This document shows positions 1-6,037 of a DNA stretch of 7,642 nucleotides, in pieces. The notes below the pieces were generated by a model, which saw nothing but the letters and a program-made list of their open reading frames with translations, was not told where the DNA came from and did no database searches. Position numbers and translations under genes: made by a program. Source of the DNA: Actinomycetes bacterium. Its GTDB lineage: Bacteria; Actinomycetota; Thermoleophilia; BMS3ABIN01. Each line of letters begins with the position of its first letter. The stretch's first letter is position 1. The stretch is from the NCBI GenBank assembly GCA_021787775.1, contig JAJYLK010000051.1:1-7642 (forward strand), given 5' to 3'.

Positions 1-2
1 CC

Positions 3-71
3 CGCCTGATCCGGAGAGCGCTGGCTAAAGTGCGCGCGGAGATAGAGCTGCGGGAGGGAAAGGAGAGTTGA
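3..71 (+). CDS. 3' end of an unidentified upstream gene (partial)
   Basis: A frame open from the window edge reads RLIRRALAKVRAEIELREGK, then Glu-Ser, and stops at TGA 69-71, nine bases before the alaS start. The other two plus frames stop early (TGA 7-9, TAA 26-28). The tail is highly charged and probably helical, and its third codon positions are mostly G or C, like the neighbouring genes. In some actinobacteria the gene before alaS encodes a small membrane-anchored protein with a charged helical tail (the DUF948 / YtxH-like neighbourhood). This tail would fit such a protein, but 22 codons are too few to assign a family. It could also be chance open sequence. If real, the close spacing would put it in one transcript with alaS. 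Confidence 0.45.
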   Translation, partial: RLIRRALAKVRAEIELREGKES

Positions 72-83
72 CACCGGTAGTTG
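60..83 (+). promoter_or_regulatory. Shine-Dalgarno and TTG start of alaS
   Basis: AAGGAG at 60-65 is a good ribosome binding site, but the only usable in-frame start is TTG 81-83, 15 bases downstream, which is longer than usual. The codon just before it (78-80) is an in-frame TAG, so translation cannot begin earlier. The next Met codon is residue 42, inside the catalytic core. The N-terminal sequence from TTG (MKSHEIRSSFREFF) matches the normal AlaS beginning, which supports this start. Confidence 0.7.
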
Positions 84-2702
84 AAGAGTCATGAGATCCG
101 CTCCAGTTTTCGTGAGTTTTTCATCCAGCATGAGCATGAAAGCCGTCCGAGCGCATCGCTGGTTCCTTCCGGGGACCCCTCGGTGCTGCTTACCACGGCG
201 GGCATGCAGCAGTTCAAGCCATATTTCCTGGGGATCCAGCAACCACCCCATCCACGGCTGACCACGTGCCAGAAGTGCTTTCGCACCACTGACATCGACA
301 ACGTCGGCAAGACCGCCCGTCATCTCACTTTTTTCGAGATGCTGGGGAATTTTTCGTTCGGCGATTATTTCAAGGCCGGCGCCATCGACCTGGCCTGGCG
401 ATTCTCCACCGAGGTGCTCAAGCTCGACACCAGCCGCATCTGGGTGAGCGTGTTTGCCGGCGACGAGCAGGTCCCGGCCGACGACGAAGCGCGTGAGAAC
501 TGGATCAAGGCCGGCATCGCGCCGGAACGCGTGGTGCCGCTTCCCGGCAGCGACAATTTCTGGTCGGCGGGTCCGACCGGTCCCTGCGGACCCTGCACCG
601 AGCTTTATTATGACCTCGGTGATGCAGCGGGCTGCGGCAATGATGACTGCCGTCCAGGCTGCGACTGTGACCGTTTCGTCGAATACTGGAACCTGGTCTT
701 CATGCAGCTCAACCGCGACGAGGCCGGTGAACTGACGCCGCTGCCGAAGCAGAATGTCGATACCGGCATGGGTCTGGAGCGCATCGCGGCGGTGATGGAA
801 GGCAAACTGAGCGTTTTCGAGACCGATGCTTTCATGCCGCTGATGGATTTCATCTCTGGCACCGCCGGGGTAAATTACGGCGTCGACCCGCTGGACGATC
901 GCGCCATCCGGGTGCTCGCCGACCACGGGCGCGCCATCTCCTTCCTCATCGGCGATGGGGTCTTCGCCGGGAATGAGGGGCGTGGCTACGTGCTCAGGCG
1001 CGTGATGCGCCGTGCCATCCAGGCCGCATCCACGCTGGAGATCAGAACGCCTTTTCTCGCCGATCTCTGCGATAAAGTCGTCGAGCTGATGCAGGGCACA
1101 TATCCCGAGCTGGCCCGCAGCCGGCAGCTAATCGGCGAGGTGACCGCCCAGGAAGAGGAGCGGTTCGGCCTCACGCTCGAGCAGGGGAATGCCATCCTGG
1201 AGCAGGCGATCGCCCGCACGAAGTCAGCCGGCGGCCGTATCGTCGACGGCGAGATCGCCTTCCGGCTGCACGACACCTATGGATTTCCCTTCGATCTCAC
1301 CAGTGAGATCCTCCACGATGAAGACCTCGAGGTTGATGAGGCGGAGTTCGATCGCCTGATGGACGAGCAGCGCCAGCGGGCGCGGGCGTCGATGAAGGCC
1401 GTCGGCACCCGCGAGCGCGAGGCGCTGGCGGAACTGGGCCGGCGCGCCAAGGTGAAGACCGAGTTCGTCGGCTACCAGAAGCACGAGCTTTATACCCAGG
1501 TGGGCGACCTGAGCCAGCTGGATGACGGCCGGCTGGCCCTGAAGCTGCGCGAGTCGCCTTTCTACGCCGAATCGGGCGGCCAGATATCCGATACCGGCTG
1601 GATCCATACCGATGACGGCAAGGCAGACGTGGTCGAGGTCTATTCCCTTGACGGCGACCAGGTGATCCTGGCTGAGGTGGTGGAGGGCCGTATCGAAGCG
1701 GGCGCCCGCGCCAAGGCGATGATCAACCGTGTGCGCCGCCATGCGACCGCCTGCAACCACACCGCCACGCATCTGTTGCAGAATGCGCTCAGGAGTCTGC
1801 TGGGCGACCAGGTCAGGCAGGCTGGCTCCGCTGTCAGTCCGGAAAAACTGCGTTTCGATTTCTCCCACGGCCAGGCTGTCTCCCCGGCGGAGTTGAAACA
1901 GATCGAGGATATCGTCAACCGCAAGATCATCGAGAACCATGCCGTGAAGGCGTTTACCACCACCCGGGATTTCGCCCAGGACATGGGCGCGATCGCCCTT
2001 TTTGACGAGAAGTACGGCGAATACGTGCGCGTGATCGAAGTCGGCGATTTCAGCCGGGAGCTCTGCGGCGGCACGCACGTCAGCAGCACCGCGCAGATCG
2101 GCGCATTCAAGATCGTTTCCGAATCGAGCGTCGGCGCCAATCTGCGCAGGATCGAGGCCATCACTTCCAAGGCGGCGATTGATTTCTTCCGCGGCCGGGA
2201 GACGTTACTGGCTGATGCCGCGCAGGGGCTGAAGGTGGAGCCGGAGCGCCTGCCCCTGGCTATCGCCGCCATGGAAGAAGAACTCGAGGAATTAAGGAAG
2301 CTGAAACAGGCCGCCACGGCCGACAAGGTGGCGGAGACCGCGGCTGCTATGGCCGCTGATGCGATCCAGGCAGGAGGCGTCAATGTGATTGCCCGGCTGG
2401 TGGATGTGGATAGCGCCGACGAGATGCTGGAGCTCTCCGACCAGCTCAAGCAGCGGCTGGCGCCGGCTGCGGTGGTGCTCGCGGCCGTCATCGACGGCAA
2501 GGTCAGCCTGGCGGCGAACTTTTCCGACCAGGCCGTGGAAAAGGGAGTCAGGGCCGGGGACCTGATGCGTGAGATCGCGCCGGCCGTGGGCGGCAAGGGC
2601 GGCGGGCGGGCCAGCATGGCCCGCGGCGGCGGCAAGGATGTTTCGGGTGTGGAGGCGGCGCTGACCGGGGCCGGCGAATGGCTTAGAGAGAGGCTTGCAT
2701 GA
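81..2702 (+). CDS. alaS: alanyl-tRNA synthetase, full length
   Basis: Cytoplasmic class II synthetase that activates alanine with ATP, transfers it to tRNA-Ala and hydrolyses mischarged Ser/Gly-tRNA-Ala. The 873 residues match the usual bacterial length. Visible landmarks: the N-terminal RPSASLVPSGDPS block (22-34); motif 2 around TARHLTFFEMLGNFSFGDYF (78-97); a Cys-rich stretch CGNDDCRPGCDCDRF (185-199) before WNLVFMQ; motif 3 GMGLERIA (229-236); and the editing domain with its metal-site residues H560 and H564 (HTATH) plus C662 and H666 (CGGTH). A Glu/Lys-rich coiled coil (about 728-760) leads to the C-Ala domain, whose GGKGGGRASMARGGG loop (837-851) is typical. All key motifs are intact. 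The start is TTG 81. The stop TGA 2700-2702 lies at the end of the first copy of a 23-bp tandem repeat, which leaves the protein unchanged. Confidence 0.99.
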   Translation: MKSHEIRSSFREFFIQHEHESRPSASLVPSGDPSVLLTTAGMQQFKPYFLGIQQPPHPRLTTCQKCFRTTDIDNVGKTARHLTFFEMLGNFSFGDYFKAGAIDLAWRFSTEVLKLDTSRIWVSVFAGDEQVPADDEARENWIKAGIAPERVVPLPGSDNFWSAGPTGPCGPCTELYYDLGDAAGCGNDDCRPGCDCDRFVEYWNLVFMQLNRDEAGELTPLPKQNVDTGMGLERIAAVMEGKLSVFETDAFMPLMDFISGTAGVNYGVDPLDDRAIRVLADHGRAISFLIGDGVFAGNEGRGYVLRRVMRRAIQAASTLEIRTPFLADLCDKVVELMQGTYPELARSRQLIGEVTAQEEERFGLTLEQGNAILEQAIARTKSAGGRIVDGEIAFRLHDTYGFPFDLTSEILHDEDLEVDEAEFDRLMDEQRQRARASMKAVGTREREALAELGRRAKVKTEFVGYQKHELYTQVGDLSQLDDGRLALKLRESPFYAESGGQISDTGWIHTDDGKADVVEVYSLDGDQVILAEVVEGRIEAGARAKAMINRVRRHATACNHTATHLLQNALRSLLGDQVRQAGSAVSPEKLRFDFSHGQAVSPAELKQIEDIVNRKIIENHAVKAFTTTRDFAQDMGAIALFDEKYGEYVRVIEVGDFSRELCGGTHVSSTAQIGAFKIVSESSVGANLRRIEAITSKAAIDFFRGRETLLADAAQGLKVEPERLPLAIAAMEEELEELRKLKQAATADKVAETAAAMAADAIQAGGVNVIARLVDVDSADEMLELSDQLKQRLAPAAVVLAAVIDGKVSLAANFSDQAVEKGVRAGDLMREIAPAVGGKGGGRASMARGGGKDVSGVEAALTGAGEWLRERLA

Positions 2703-2725
2703 GGCTTAGAGAGAGGCTTGCATGA
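2680..2725 (+). repeat. perfect 23-bp tandem duplication over the alaS stop
   Basis: Bases 2680-2702 are repeated exactly at 2703-2725, with mismatches immediately outside on both sides (2679 versus 2702; 2726 versus 2703). The unit begins GGCTTAGAGAGAGGC and ends TTGCATGA. The first copy encodes the last AlaS residues (LRERLA) and the stop. The second copy is untranslated. Because 23 is not a multiple of three and the duplication falls after the stop, AlaS is unaffected. Perfect identity suggests a recent slippage event or an assembly error. Confidence 0.95.
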
Positions 2726-2732
2726 TGTAACC

Positions 2733-2764
2733 AAAGCGGCCGCAATCGCGGCGGCGGCTTTTTT
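2733..2764 (+). terminator. intrinsic terminator after alaS
   Basis: An AAAGC arm (2733-2737) pairs with GCTTT (2757-2761), and an inner stem GCCGC (2739-2743) pairs with GCGGC (2748-2752) around an AATC loop, with a small asymmetric internal loop between the two. A run of six T residues follows (2759-2764). This is the form expected of a Rho-independent terminator for alaS. The internal loop makes it imperfect. Confidence 0.75.
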
Positions 2765-2775
2765 GGACTATGATT

Positions 2776-2804
2776 AGGGCGCGCTCATGGCGCGTCCTTG
2801 TTTT
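2776..2804 (+). terminator. second terminator-like hairpin, upstream of ruvX
   Basis: AGGGCGCGC (2776-2784) pairs with GCGCGTCCT (2790-2798) as a 9-bp stem with one G-T wobble and a TCATG loop. TTGTTTT follows directly. It lies only 12 bases after the first terminator and 19 bases before the ruvX start. It may be a back-up terminator or an attenuator controlling ruvX-mltG. The in-frame ATG at 2770 lies just before this hairpin, so starting there would make the hairpin part of the ruvX coding sequence. This argues for the later start. Confidence 0.55.
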
Positions 2805-2823
2805 CGAAGATTCCTTTCCGGAC

Positions 2824-3261
2824 ATGCAGAATAACCATCCGACATCCAATCTCCGTGTACTTGCGCTCGATTACGGCCGGGTTCATACCGGTGTGGCGAT
2901 CAGCGACCGGACGGGAACGATCTCGCGGCCGCTGGAGGAGATCGGCGAGGCCGCCAGTCCCGACGGGCTCAGGCATATCGCCGGGCTTGTCCAAAGCGAG
3001 GGGGTCGGCAGCGTCATCGTCGGCATGCCGGTGTCGCTCAGCGGCGAGGCAGGCGGCCAGGCGGCCGAGACCGAGGCTTTCCTCGTCGAACTCAGGCGGG
3101 CAGTCAGCGTGCCGGTGTATCCCTGGGACGAGCGCTTCACCAGCAAGATCGCCGGCCGCCGTGGCCGTGGAGCGGCGGCTTCGAGCCATAGCCTGGCCGC
3201 GGGCTTTATGCTGGAGGATTACCTCGGCTCGGAGGCATTCCGCCGCCGCGTCAGCGAATAA
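2824..3261 (+). CDS. ruvX: RuvX/YqgF family RNase H-fold protein, predicted Holliday junction resolvase
   Basis: The YqgF family has an RNase H-like fold and is implicated in pre-16S rRNA processing and/or Holliday junction cleavage in the cytoplasm. The 145 residues show the first strand LALDYGRVHTGVAISD (13-28, acidic D16), the VGMPVSLSGEAGGQA loop (66-80), the WDERFT motif (101-106) and the last helix HSLAAGFMLEDYL (122-134). Two features are odd. The position that is normally Asp in that helix (VDSASA in E. coli YqgF) is His122. The segment between DER and the helix is about seven residues shorter than in E. coli. The frame is continuous, with no sign of a frameshift. ATG 2824 was chosen over the in-frame ATG 2770, which would add 18 atypical residues and read through a hairpin. 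No clear Shine-Dalgarno is visible. Its stop lies one base before mltG. Confidence 0.92.
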   Translation: MQNNHPTSNLRVLALDYGRVHTGVAISDRTGTISRPLEEIGEAASPDGLRHIAGLVQSEGVGSVIVGMPVSLSGEAGGQAAETEAFLVELRRAVSVPVYPWDERFTSKIAGRRGRGAAASSHSLAAGFMLEDYLGSEAFRRRVSE

Positions 3262-3262
3262 T

Positions 3263-4288
3263 ATGAAACGCAGGCAAAAATCCTTTCCGGTGCGGCGATA
3301 CGGCCTCCTGGCCGCCGGCGCCATCGTGATTCTGGTGTTCGCGGTGGCGATGTCCGCCCATGGCTCCCGTCCCAAGGTGGGTGTGGCGGAGCTACATATC
3401 GCGCCCGGCACCAGCACCGCCGACATCGCCAGGATGCTGGTCGACAATAATGTCATTGACAGTGCGGACGACTTCATGCAGAAAGCCCAGGATGAAGGCG
3501 TGGCTGCCGATCTCAAGGCCGGCACCTACCGCTTTCAGCGCGGTGAGCCGATTGGGAACATCATCGCCGACCTCCGGCAGGGTAAACAGGCAGCCGACAA
3601 GGTGCTGACGGTGCCCGAGGGTTTTGACATCGCCGACATCGCCAGCCTGCTGGCTTCGAAAACGGCGATCAGCGCTCCGGTATATGGCGCTGCCGCCGCG
3701 GTAAACGGACGTCAGCTGCCGCTGCCCGGAGCCGGGAAAGCGCCGTCGCTGGAGGGCTTTCTTTTCCCCAGTACCTACAATCTGGACGAGGATACCGATG
3801 CTGCCGCCCTGGTGAAACAGCAGCTGGAGGTTTTCAGGCAGAATACAAGCGGTCTGGACTGGAGCGGCGCCGCCGGCCAGCGGACCGCGCCGGCAAACCT
3901 GACGCCTTACCAGATCCTGATCGTCGCCTCCATGGTGGAGCGGGAGGCGAAGGTGCCCGAGGAGCGGCCGCTCGTGGCCGCGGTCATATACAACCGGCTT
4001 AAAATCGGGATGAAACTCGAGGTCGATGCCACCGTACAGTACGCTATCGGCGCCTGGAAAAAGGACCTGACCGAGCAGGATCTCCAGACCGACTCACCCT
4101 ACAACACGCGGCTTTATGCCGGGCTGCCGCCCGGGCCGATCTGCAACCCGGGGCTGGCGTCGATCCAGGCGGCGCTGCAGCCGGCGGCGGTGAACTATCT
4201 TTATTACGTGGCGATCGGCGACGTGGCGGGGCATCACTTCTTCACCGACTCCTACGATGCGTTCCTCAAGGAGAAGGAAAGCCGTTAG
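3263..4288 (+). CDS. mltG: endolytic murein transglycosylase MltG (YceG-like)
   Basis: Inner-membrane lytic transglycosylase that cuts nascent glycan strands and is thought to set their length during peptidoglycan synthesis. The 341 residues begin with a basic cytoplasmic tail (MKRRQKSFPVRR), one membrane segment (about 14-30), a LysM-like subdomain (about 41-110) and the YceG catalytic domain (about 112-335). Conserved blocks: SLEGFLFPSTY (162-172); IVASMVEREA (220-229), where E226 aligns with the catalytic Glu218 of E. coli MltG; VIYNRL (241-246); DATVQYAIG (255-263); SPYNTRLYAGLPPGPICNPG (278-297); and the C-terminal HHFFT (324-328). The ATG is one base after the ruvX stop with no obvious ribosome binding site, which suggests translational coupling with ruvX. 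Its TAG directly abuts the convergent stop of recO. The aroE gene that often follows mltG in actinobacteria is absent here. Confidence 0.96.
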   Translation: MKRRQKSFPVRRYGLLAAGAIVILVFAVAMSAHGSRPKVGVAELHIAPGTSTADIARMLVDNNVIDSADDFMQKAQDEGVAADLKAGTYRFQRGEPIGNIIADLRQGKQAADKVLTVPEGFDIADIASLLASKTAISAPVYGAAAAVNGRQLPLPGAGKAPSLEGFLFPSTYNLDEDTDAAALVKQQLEVFRQNTSGLDWSGAAGQRTAPANLTPYQILIVASMVEREAKVPEERPLVAAVIYNRLKIGMKLEVDATVQYAIGAWKKDLTEQDLQTDSPYNTRLYAGLPPGPICNPGLASIQAALQPAAVNYLYYVAIGDVAGHHFFTDSYDAFLKEKESR

Positions 4289-5032
4289 CTACCAGGGTTC
4301 TATCCTTAAATCAAAACCAAGGTGATAGCGGCAGATCTCGCGGATGGCGCGCCATATCTGCTTCCGCTCTCCGTCCGCAGGCAGCAGCAGCGCCGGTGCC
4401 GCCGCCAGCGGCTGCTCGAGCAGTCTGCGCATGCTGTCCTGCGCCGCAGCCGAGACCGGAAATGAATCTCCGGGGCACTGTCCGCAGACGGCGCCGCCTT
4501 CCTTGGCCGAGAATCTGATCGGATGGGGCTCGTCCCGGCCGCAGACTGAACAGCTGGAAAGATGGGGCAGATAGCCCGCCAGCAGCAAAAGCTTGAGCTC
4601 GGCGCTCAGCGCCAGCGTCGCCGGAGCGCTGCCAGCGCTGCCGGACCGGGCCGTGCGTTCGAGCTCGAACAGGAAGTTCACCAGCAGGTTGAAGGTGCGG
4701 GGCCGCCGCTCCATGTCGTTGGTCTCGCGGTTCAGCAGATCGATGAACGCCAGCCCTGCTTTAAGCGCGGTGGGATTGTCCCGGATGGCGGCGCCGGTAC
4801 GGACTGTGTCAGCGCCGGTGAGCGTGTGCAGGTTGCGGCCTTCGTGCAGTTGGACTTTCAGTTCGGTGAACGGCTCCAGCCGGCCGCCGAAGCGCGAGCC
4901 GACCTTGCGCACCCCTTTGACAACCGTGGGCACCTTGCCGCGCCCGGAGGTGAACAGCGTGACGATCCGGTCTGCCTCCCCGAGCTTGTGTGAGCCGAGG
5001 ACGACGGCATCAGTAGAATAATCGCGGGGCAT
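4289..5032 (-). CDS. recO: DNA repair and recombination mediator RecO
   Basis: RecO works with RecR (and RecF) to displace SSB and load RecA on single-stranded gaps, and it anneals complementary strands. The 247 residues show an N-terminal OB fold (DAVVLGSHKLGEADRIVTLF, 8-27, then GRGKVPTVVKGVRK, 30-43), a helical middle (about 85-155) and a four-Cys zinc site, CSVCG (C161, C164) and CGQC (C183, C186), as in many bacterial RecO proteins. Length and motifs are normal. The start ATG 5032 is the first codon after a perfect TATAAT box nine bases upstream, so the mRNA is probably leaderless. It converges with mltG with zero intergenic bases. Its partner genes era and uppS are not in the window, but glyQ-glyS nearby echoes the Bacillota recO-glyQS arrangement. 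Confidence 0.96.
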   Translation of the reverse strand: MPRDYSTDAVVLGSHKLGEADRIVTLFTSGRGKVPTVVKGVRKVGSRFGGRLEPFTELKVQLHEGRNLHTLTGADTVRTGAAIRDNPTALKAGLAFIDLLNRETNDMERRPRTFNLLVNFLFELERTARSGSAGSAPATLALSAELKLLLLAGYLPHLSSCSVCGRDEPHPIRFSAKEGGAVCGQCPGDSFPVSAAAQDSMRRLLEQPLAAAPALLLPADGERKQIWRAIREICRYHLGFDLRIEPW

Positions 5033-5058
5033 GACAGGAACATTATAGCCGTTCCTGT
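5033..5058 (-). promoter_or_regulatory. recO promoter -10 box inside an operator-like inverted repeat
   Basis: Read on the minus strand, a consensus TATAAT (5047 to 5042) ends nine bases before the recO ATG. The start of transcription would then fall at or within a few bases of the ATG. No good -35 is visible at the usual spacing. The box lies within the spacer of a perfect 8-bp inverted repeat, ACAGGAAC (5034-5041), nine bases, GTTCCTGT (5051-5058). The symmetry suggests a dimeric DNA-binding protein could occlude the promoter. It has the GAAC/GTTC halves of Gram-positive LexA boxes but a nine-base spacer instead of four. Confidence 0.6.
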
Positions 5059-5078
5059 GCGGGGAAGGCCGGTCCGGC

Positions 5079-5903
5079 CTAGTAGCTCTTCAGCCGGTAA
5101 ACCGCGTAGGCGCTCGTGAAGAGCGGATTCTGCTCGCCGCCCTGGCTGATGATCTCGGCGGCGCGGCCGACGCCGGGGACGAACCAGATGTAGTCCCAGG
5201 TAACGGACGAAGCGGGGGCGCCTGAATCGACGGCGACCCGCGTTTGCAGCAGGAAGGCGTCAAAAGTGCCGGCTGGCACCGTCAGCTTGCCGTAGCCGAC
5301 GACCTTGCTGTTTTCGATCACGCCGACGCTGGCGCCGGTGCCGGTGCGCGAATAGACGCTGGACCAGTTGCTGCCGACTGTCGCCGGGAACTCGAGCGCG
5401 TCAGCTGGCAGCGAGTAGAGCACCAGGCCCTGGCCACCGGACTTGCCGAAAGAATGCCAGGCGTCTTTGCCGAGCGTCTCGAAGTTGAATTCGTCCGGAC
5501 CGCGGGCGGGGTTCCACGACAGCCGGGCCGCAACCGTGGCGTCCGGGAAATGCTCGGAGTCGGGCGCGGAATTCTTTGACACCATCGAGATCGTCAGAGT
5601 CGCATCCGCCGGTCCGTTGGAGAGGTCCCAGGGGCCTTCAAGTGTGAAATTCACTTCGGCGGGGACGCCGCTGGCATTTGCGAGGAAAGTGGAGGTCTGG
5701 CCGGCATCCAGAGGCAGGTCGGACGCGCTCAGCGATGGCTTGCTGCTGAGCGCTGCGCCGGCGGCAACCGTGGCCGGCGCCGGCTGCGAACCGCTGTCTG
5801 ATCCGCACCCGGAGACCGCGAGCAACGCCAGCGCCAGGGCCAGCGCGTACCCGCCCATGCTTATGGCATGCTTCACCCGTTTTTGGTTTTTTGATATCGG
5901 CAT
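5079..5903 (-). CDS. predicted secreted lipoprotein of unknown function
   Basis: I do not recognise this protein. From ATG 5903 it has 274 residues: a basic N-terminus (KNQKRVKH, 5-12), a hydrophobic stretch (about 17-31) and a lipobox VSGC with Cys33. This predicts a lipid-anchored protein on the outer face of the membrane. A low-complexity Ser/Ala/Pro linker (34-62) follows. The rest looks beta-rich, with only the lipobox cysteine. The segment YGKLTVPAGTFDAFLLQTRV (204-223) followed by WDYIWFVPGVGRAAE (236-250) resembles the VPAGTF ... W(F/Y)APGVG pattern of DUF3108-like or TapB-like secreted beta proteins; that link is tentative. The start is uncertain: ATG 5963 (294 residues) and GTG 5876 are also in frame, but 5903 gives the best signal peptide and follows a plausible promoter. 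It ends 46 bases upstream of recO, on the same strand, without a clear terminator. Confidence 0.8.
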   Translation of the reverse strand: MPISKNQKRVKHAISMGGYALALALALLAVSGCGSDSGSQPAPATVAAGAALSSKPSLSASDLPLDAGQTSTFLANASGVPAEVNFTLEGPWDLSNGPADATLTISMVSKNSAPDSEHFPDATVAARLSWNPARGPDEFNFETLGKDAWHSFGKSGGQGLVLYSLPADALEFPATVGSNWSSVYSRTGTGASVGVIENSKVVGYGKLTVPAGTFDAFLLQTRVAVDSGAPASSVTWDYIWFVPGVGRAAEIISQGGEQNPLFTSAYAVYRLKSY

Positions 5904-5935
5904 TATAATGGCTTTCGCCGGAATGCTGTGGCGGC

Positions 5936-5963
5936 ATTCTATCACTCGCGGTCGATTTGTCAT
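5936..5963 (-). promoter_or_regulatory. possible promoter for the lipoprotein gene
   Basis: On the minus strand, ATGACA (5963 to 5958, one mismatch to TTGACA) is followed after 16 bases by TAGAAT (5941 to 5936). Transcription would start near 5929, giving a leader of about 26 bases to ATG 5903. This leader has no strong Shine-Dalgarno. A competing TATAAT (5907 to 5902) overlaps the chosen ATG within a palindrome, CATTATAATG; if used, it would favour GTG 5876 as the start. Confidence 0.4.
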
Positions 5964-5997
5964 ACTGTATCAGTGATATTCACCCGGTTGCATTTGT

Positions 5998-6026
5998 TTT
6001 ACAATCGCAAGCGGTTTCTATAGAAT
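5998..6026 (+). promoter_or_regulatory. glyQ promoter
   Basis: TTTACA (5998-6003) and TAGAAT (6021-6026) are separated by 17 bases, the optimal sigma-70-type spacing. The predicted start is near 6033, about five bases before the TTG start of glyQ, so the mRNA is almost leaderless. The short leader leaves no room for a T-box or other leader regulation. This promoter is back to back with the one proposed for the lipoprotein gene; the region 5904-6037 holds both and nothing else I can identify. Confidence 0.6.
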
Positions 6027-6037
6027 TACTCCCCGCC

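Noticed and set aside
1224..2078. Long open frame on the minus strand (284 codons) opposite alaS
   Set aside because: It lies wholly inside the well-supported alaS gene, has no recognisable motif, and is the expected result of GC-rich codon bias.
1640..2734. Minus-strand open frame of 364 codons over the 3' half of alaS
   Set aside because: Ser/Ala/Arg-rich shadow translation of the opposite strand, with no family features; alaS on the plus strand is certain.
2798..3262. Long upstream extension of mltG in frame, overlapping ruvX
   Set aside because: These 155 codons are an Arg/Ser/Ala-rich shadow of ruvX. The MltG membrane anchor begins right after ATG 3263.
4302..4328. TATCCTT ... AAGGTGATA imperfect hairpin near the mltG/recO junction
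   Set aside because: Weak, bulged, AT-rich stem within recO coding sequence and lacking a T-tract; not a credible terminator.
5068..5078. GCCGG-centred short palindrome after the lipoprotein stop, considered as a terminator
   Set aside because: The loop would be one to three bases and no T-run follows on the minus strand (CTTCCCC instead).
5965..5975. ACTG-TAT-CAGT short inverted repeat in the divergent promoter region
   Set aside because: Only four bases per arm with no extension; easily due to chance.
5957..6037. 27-codon upstream extension of glyQ
   Set aside because: It spans the proposed glyQ promoter, has no match to the family N-terminus, and conflicts with the near-leaderless start at 6038.
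5904..6037. T-box or other riboswitch upstream of glyQ
   Set aside because: The predicted leader is about five bases, and no T-box specifier or antiterminator elements are visible.
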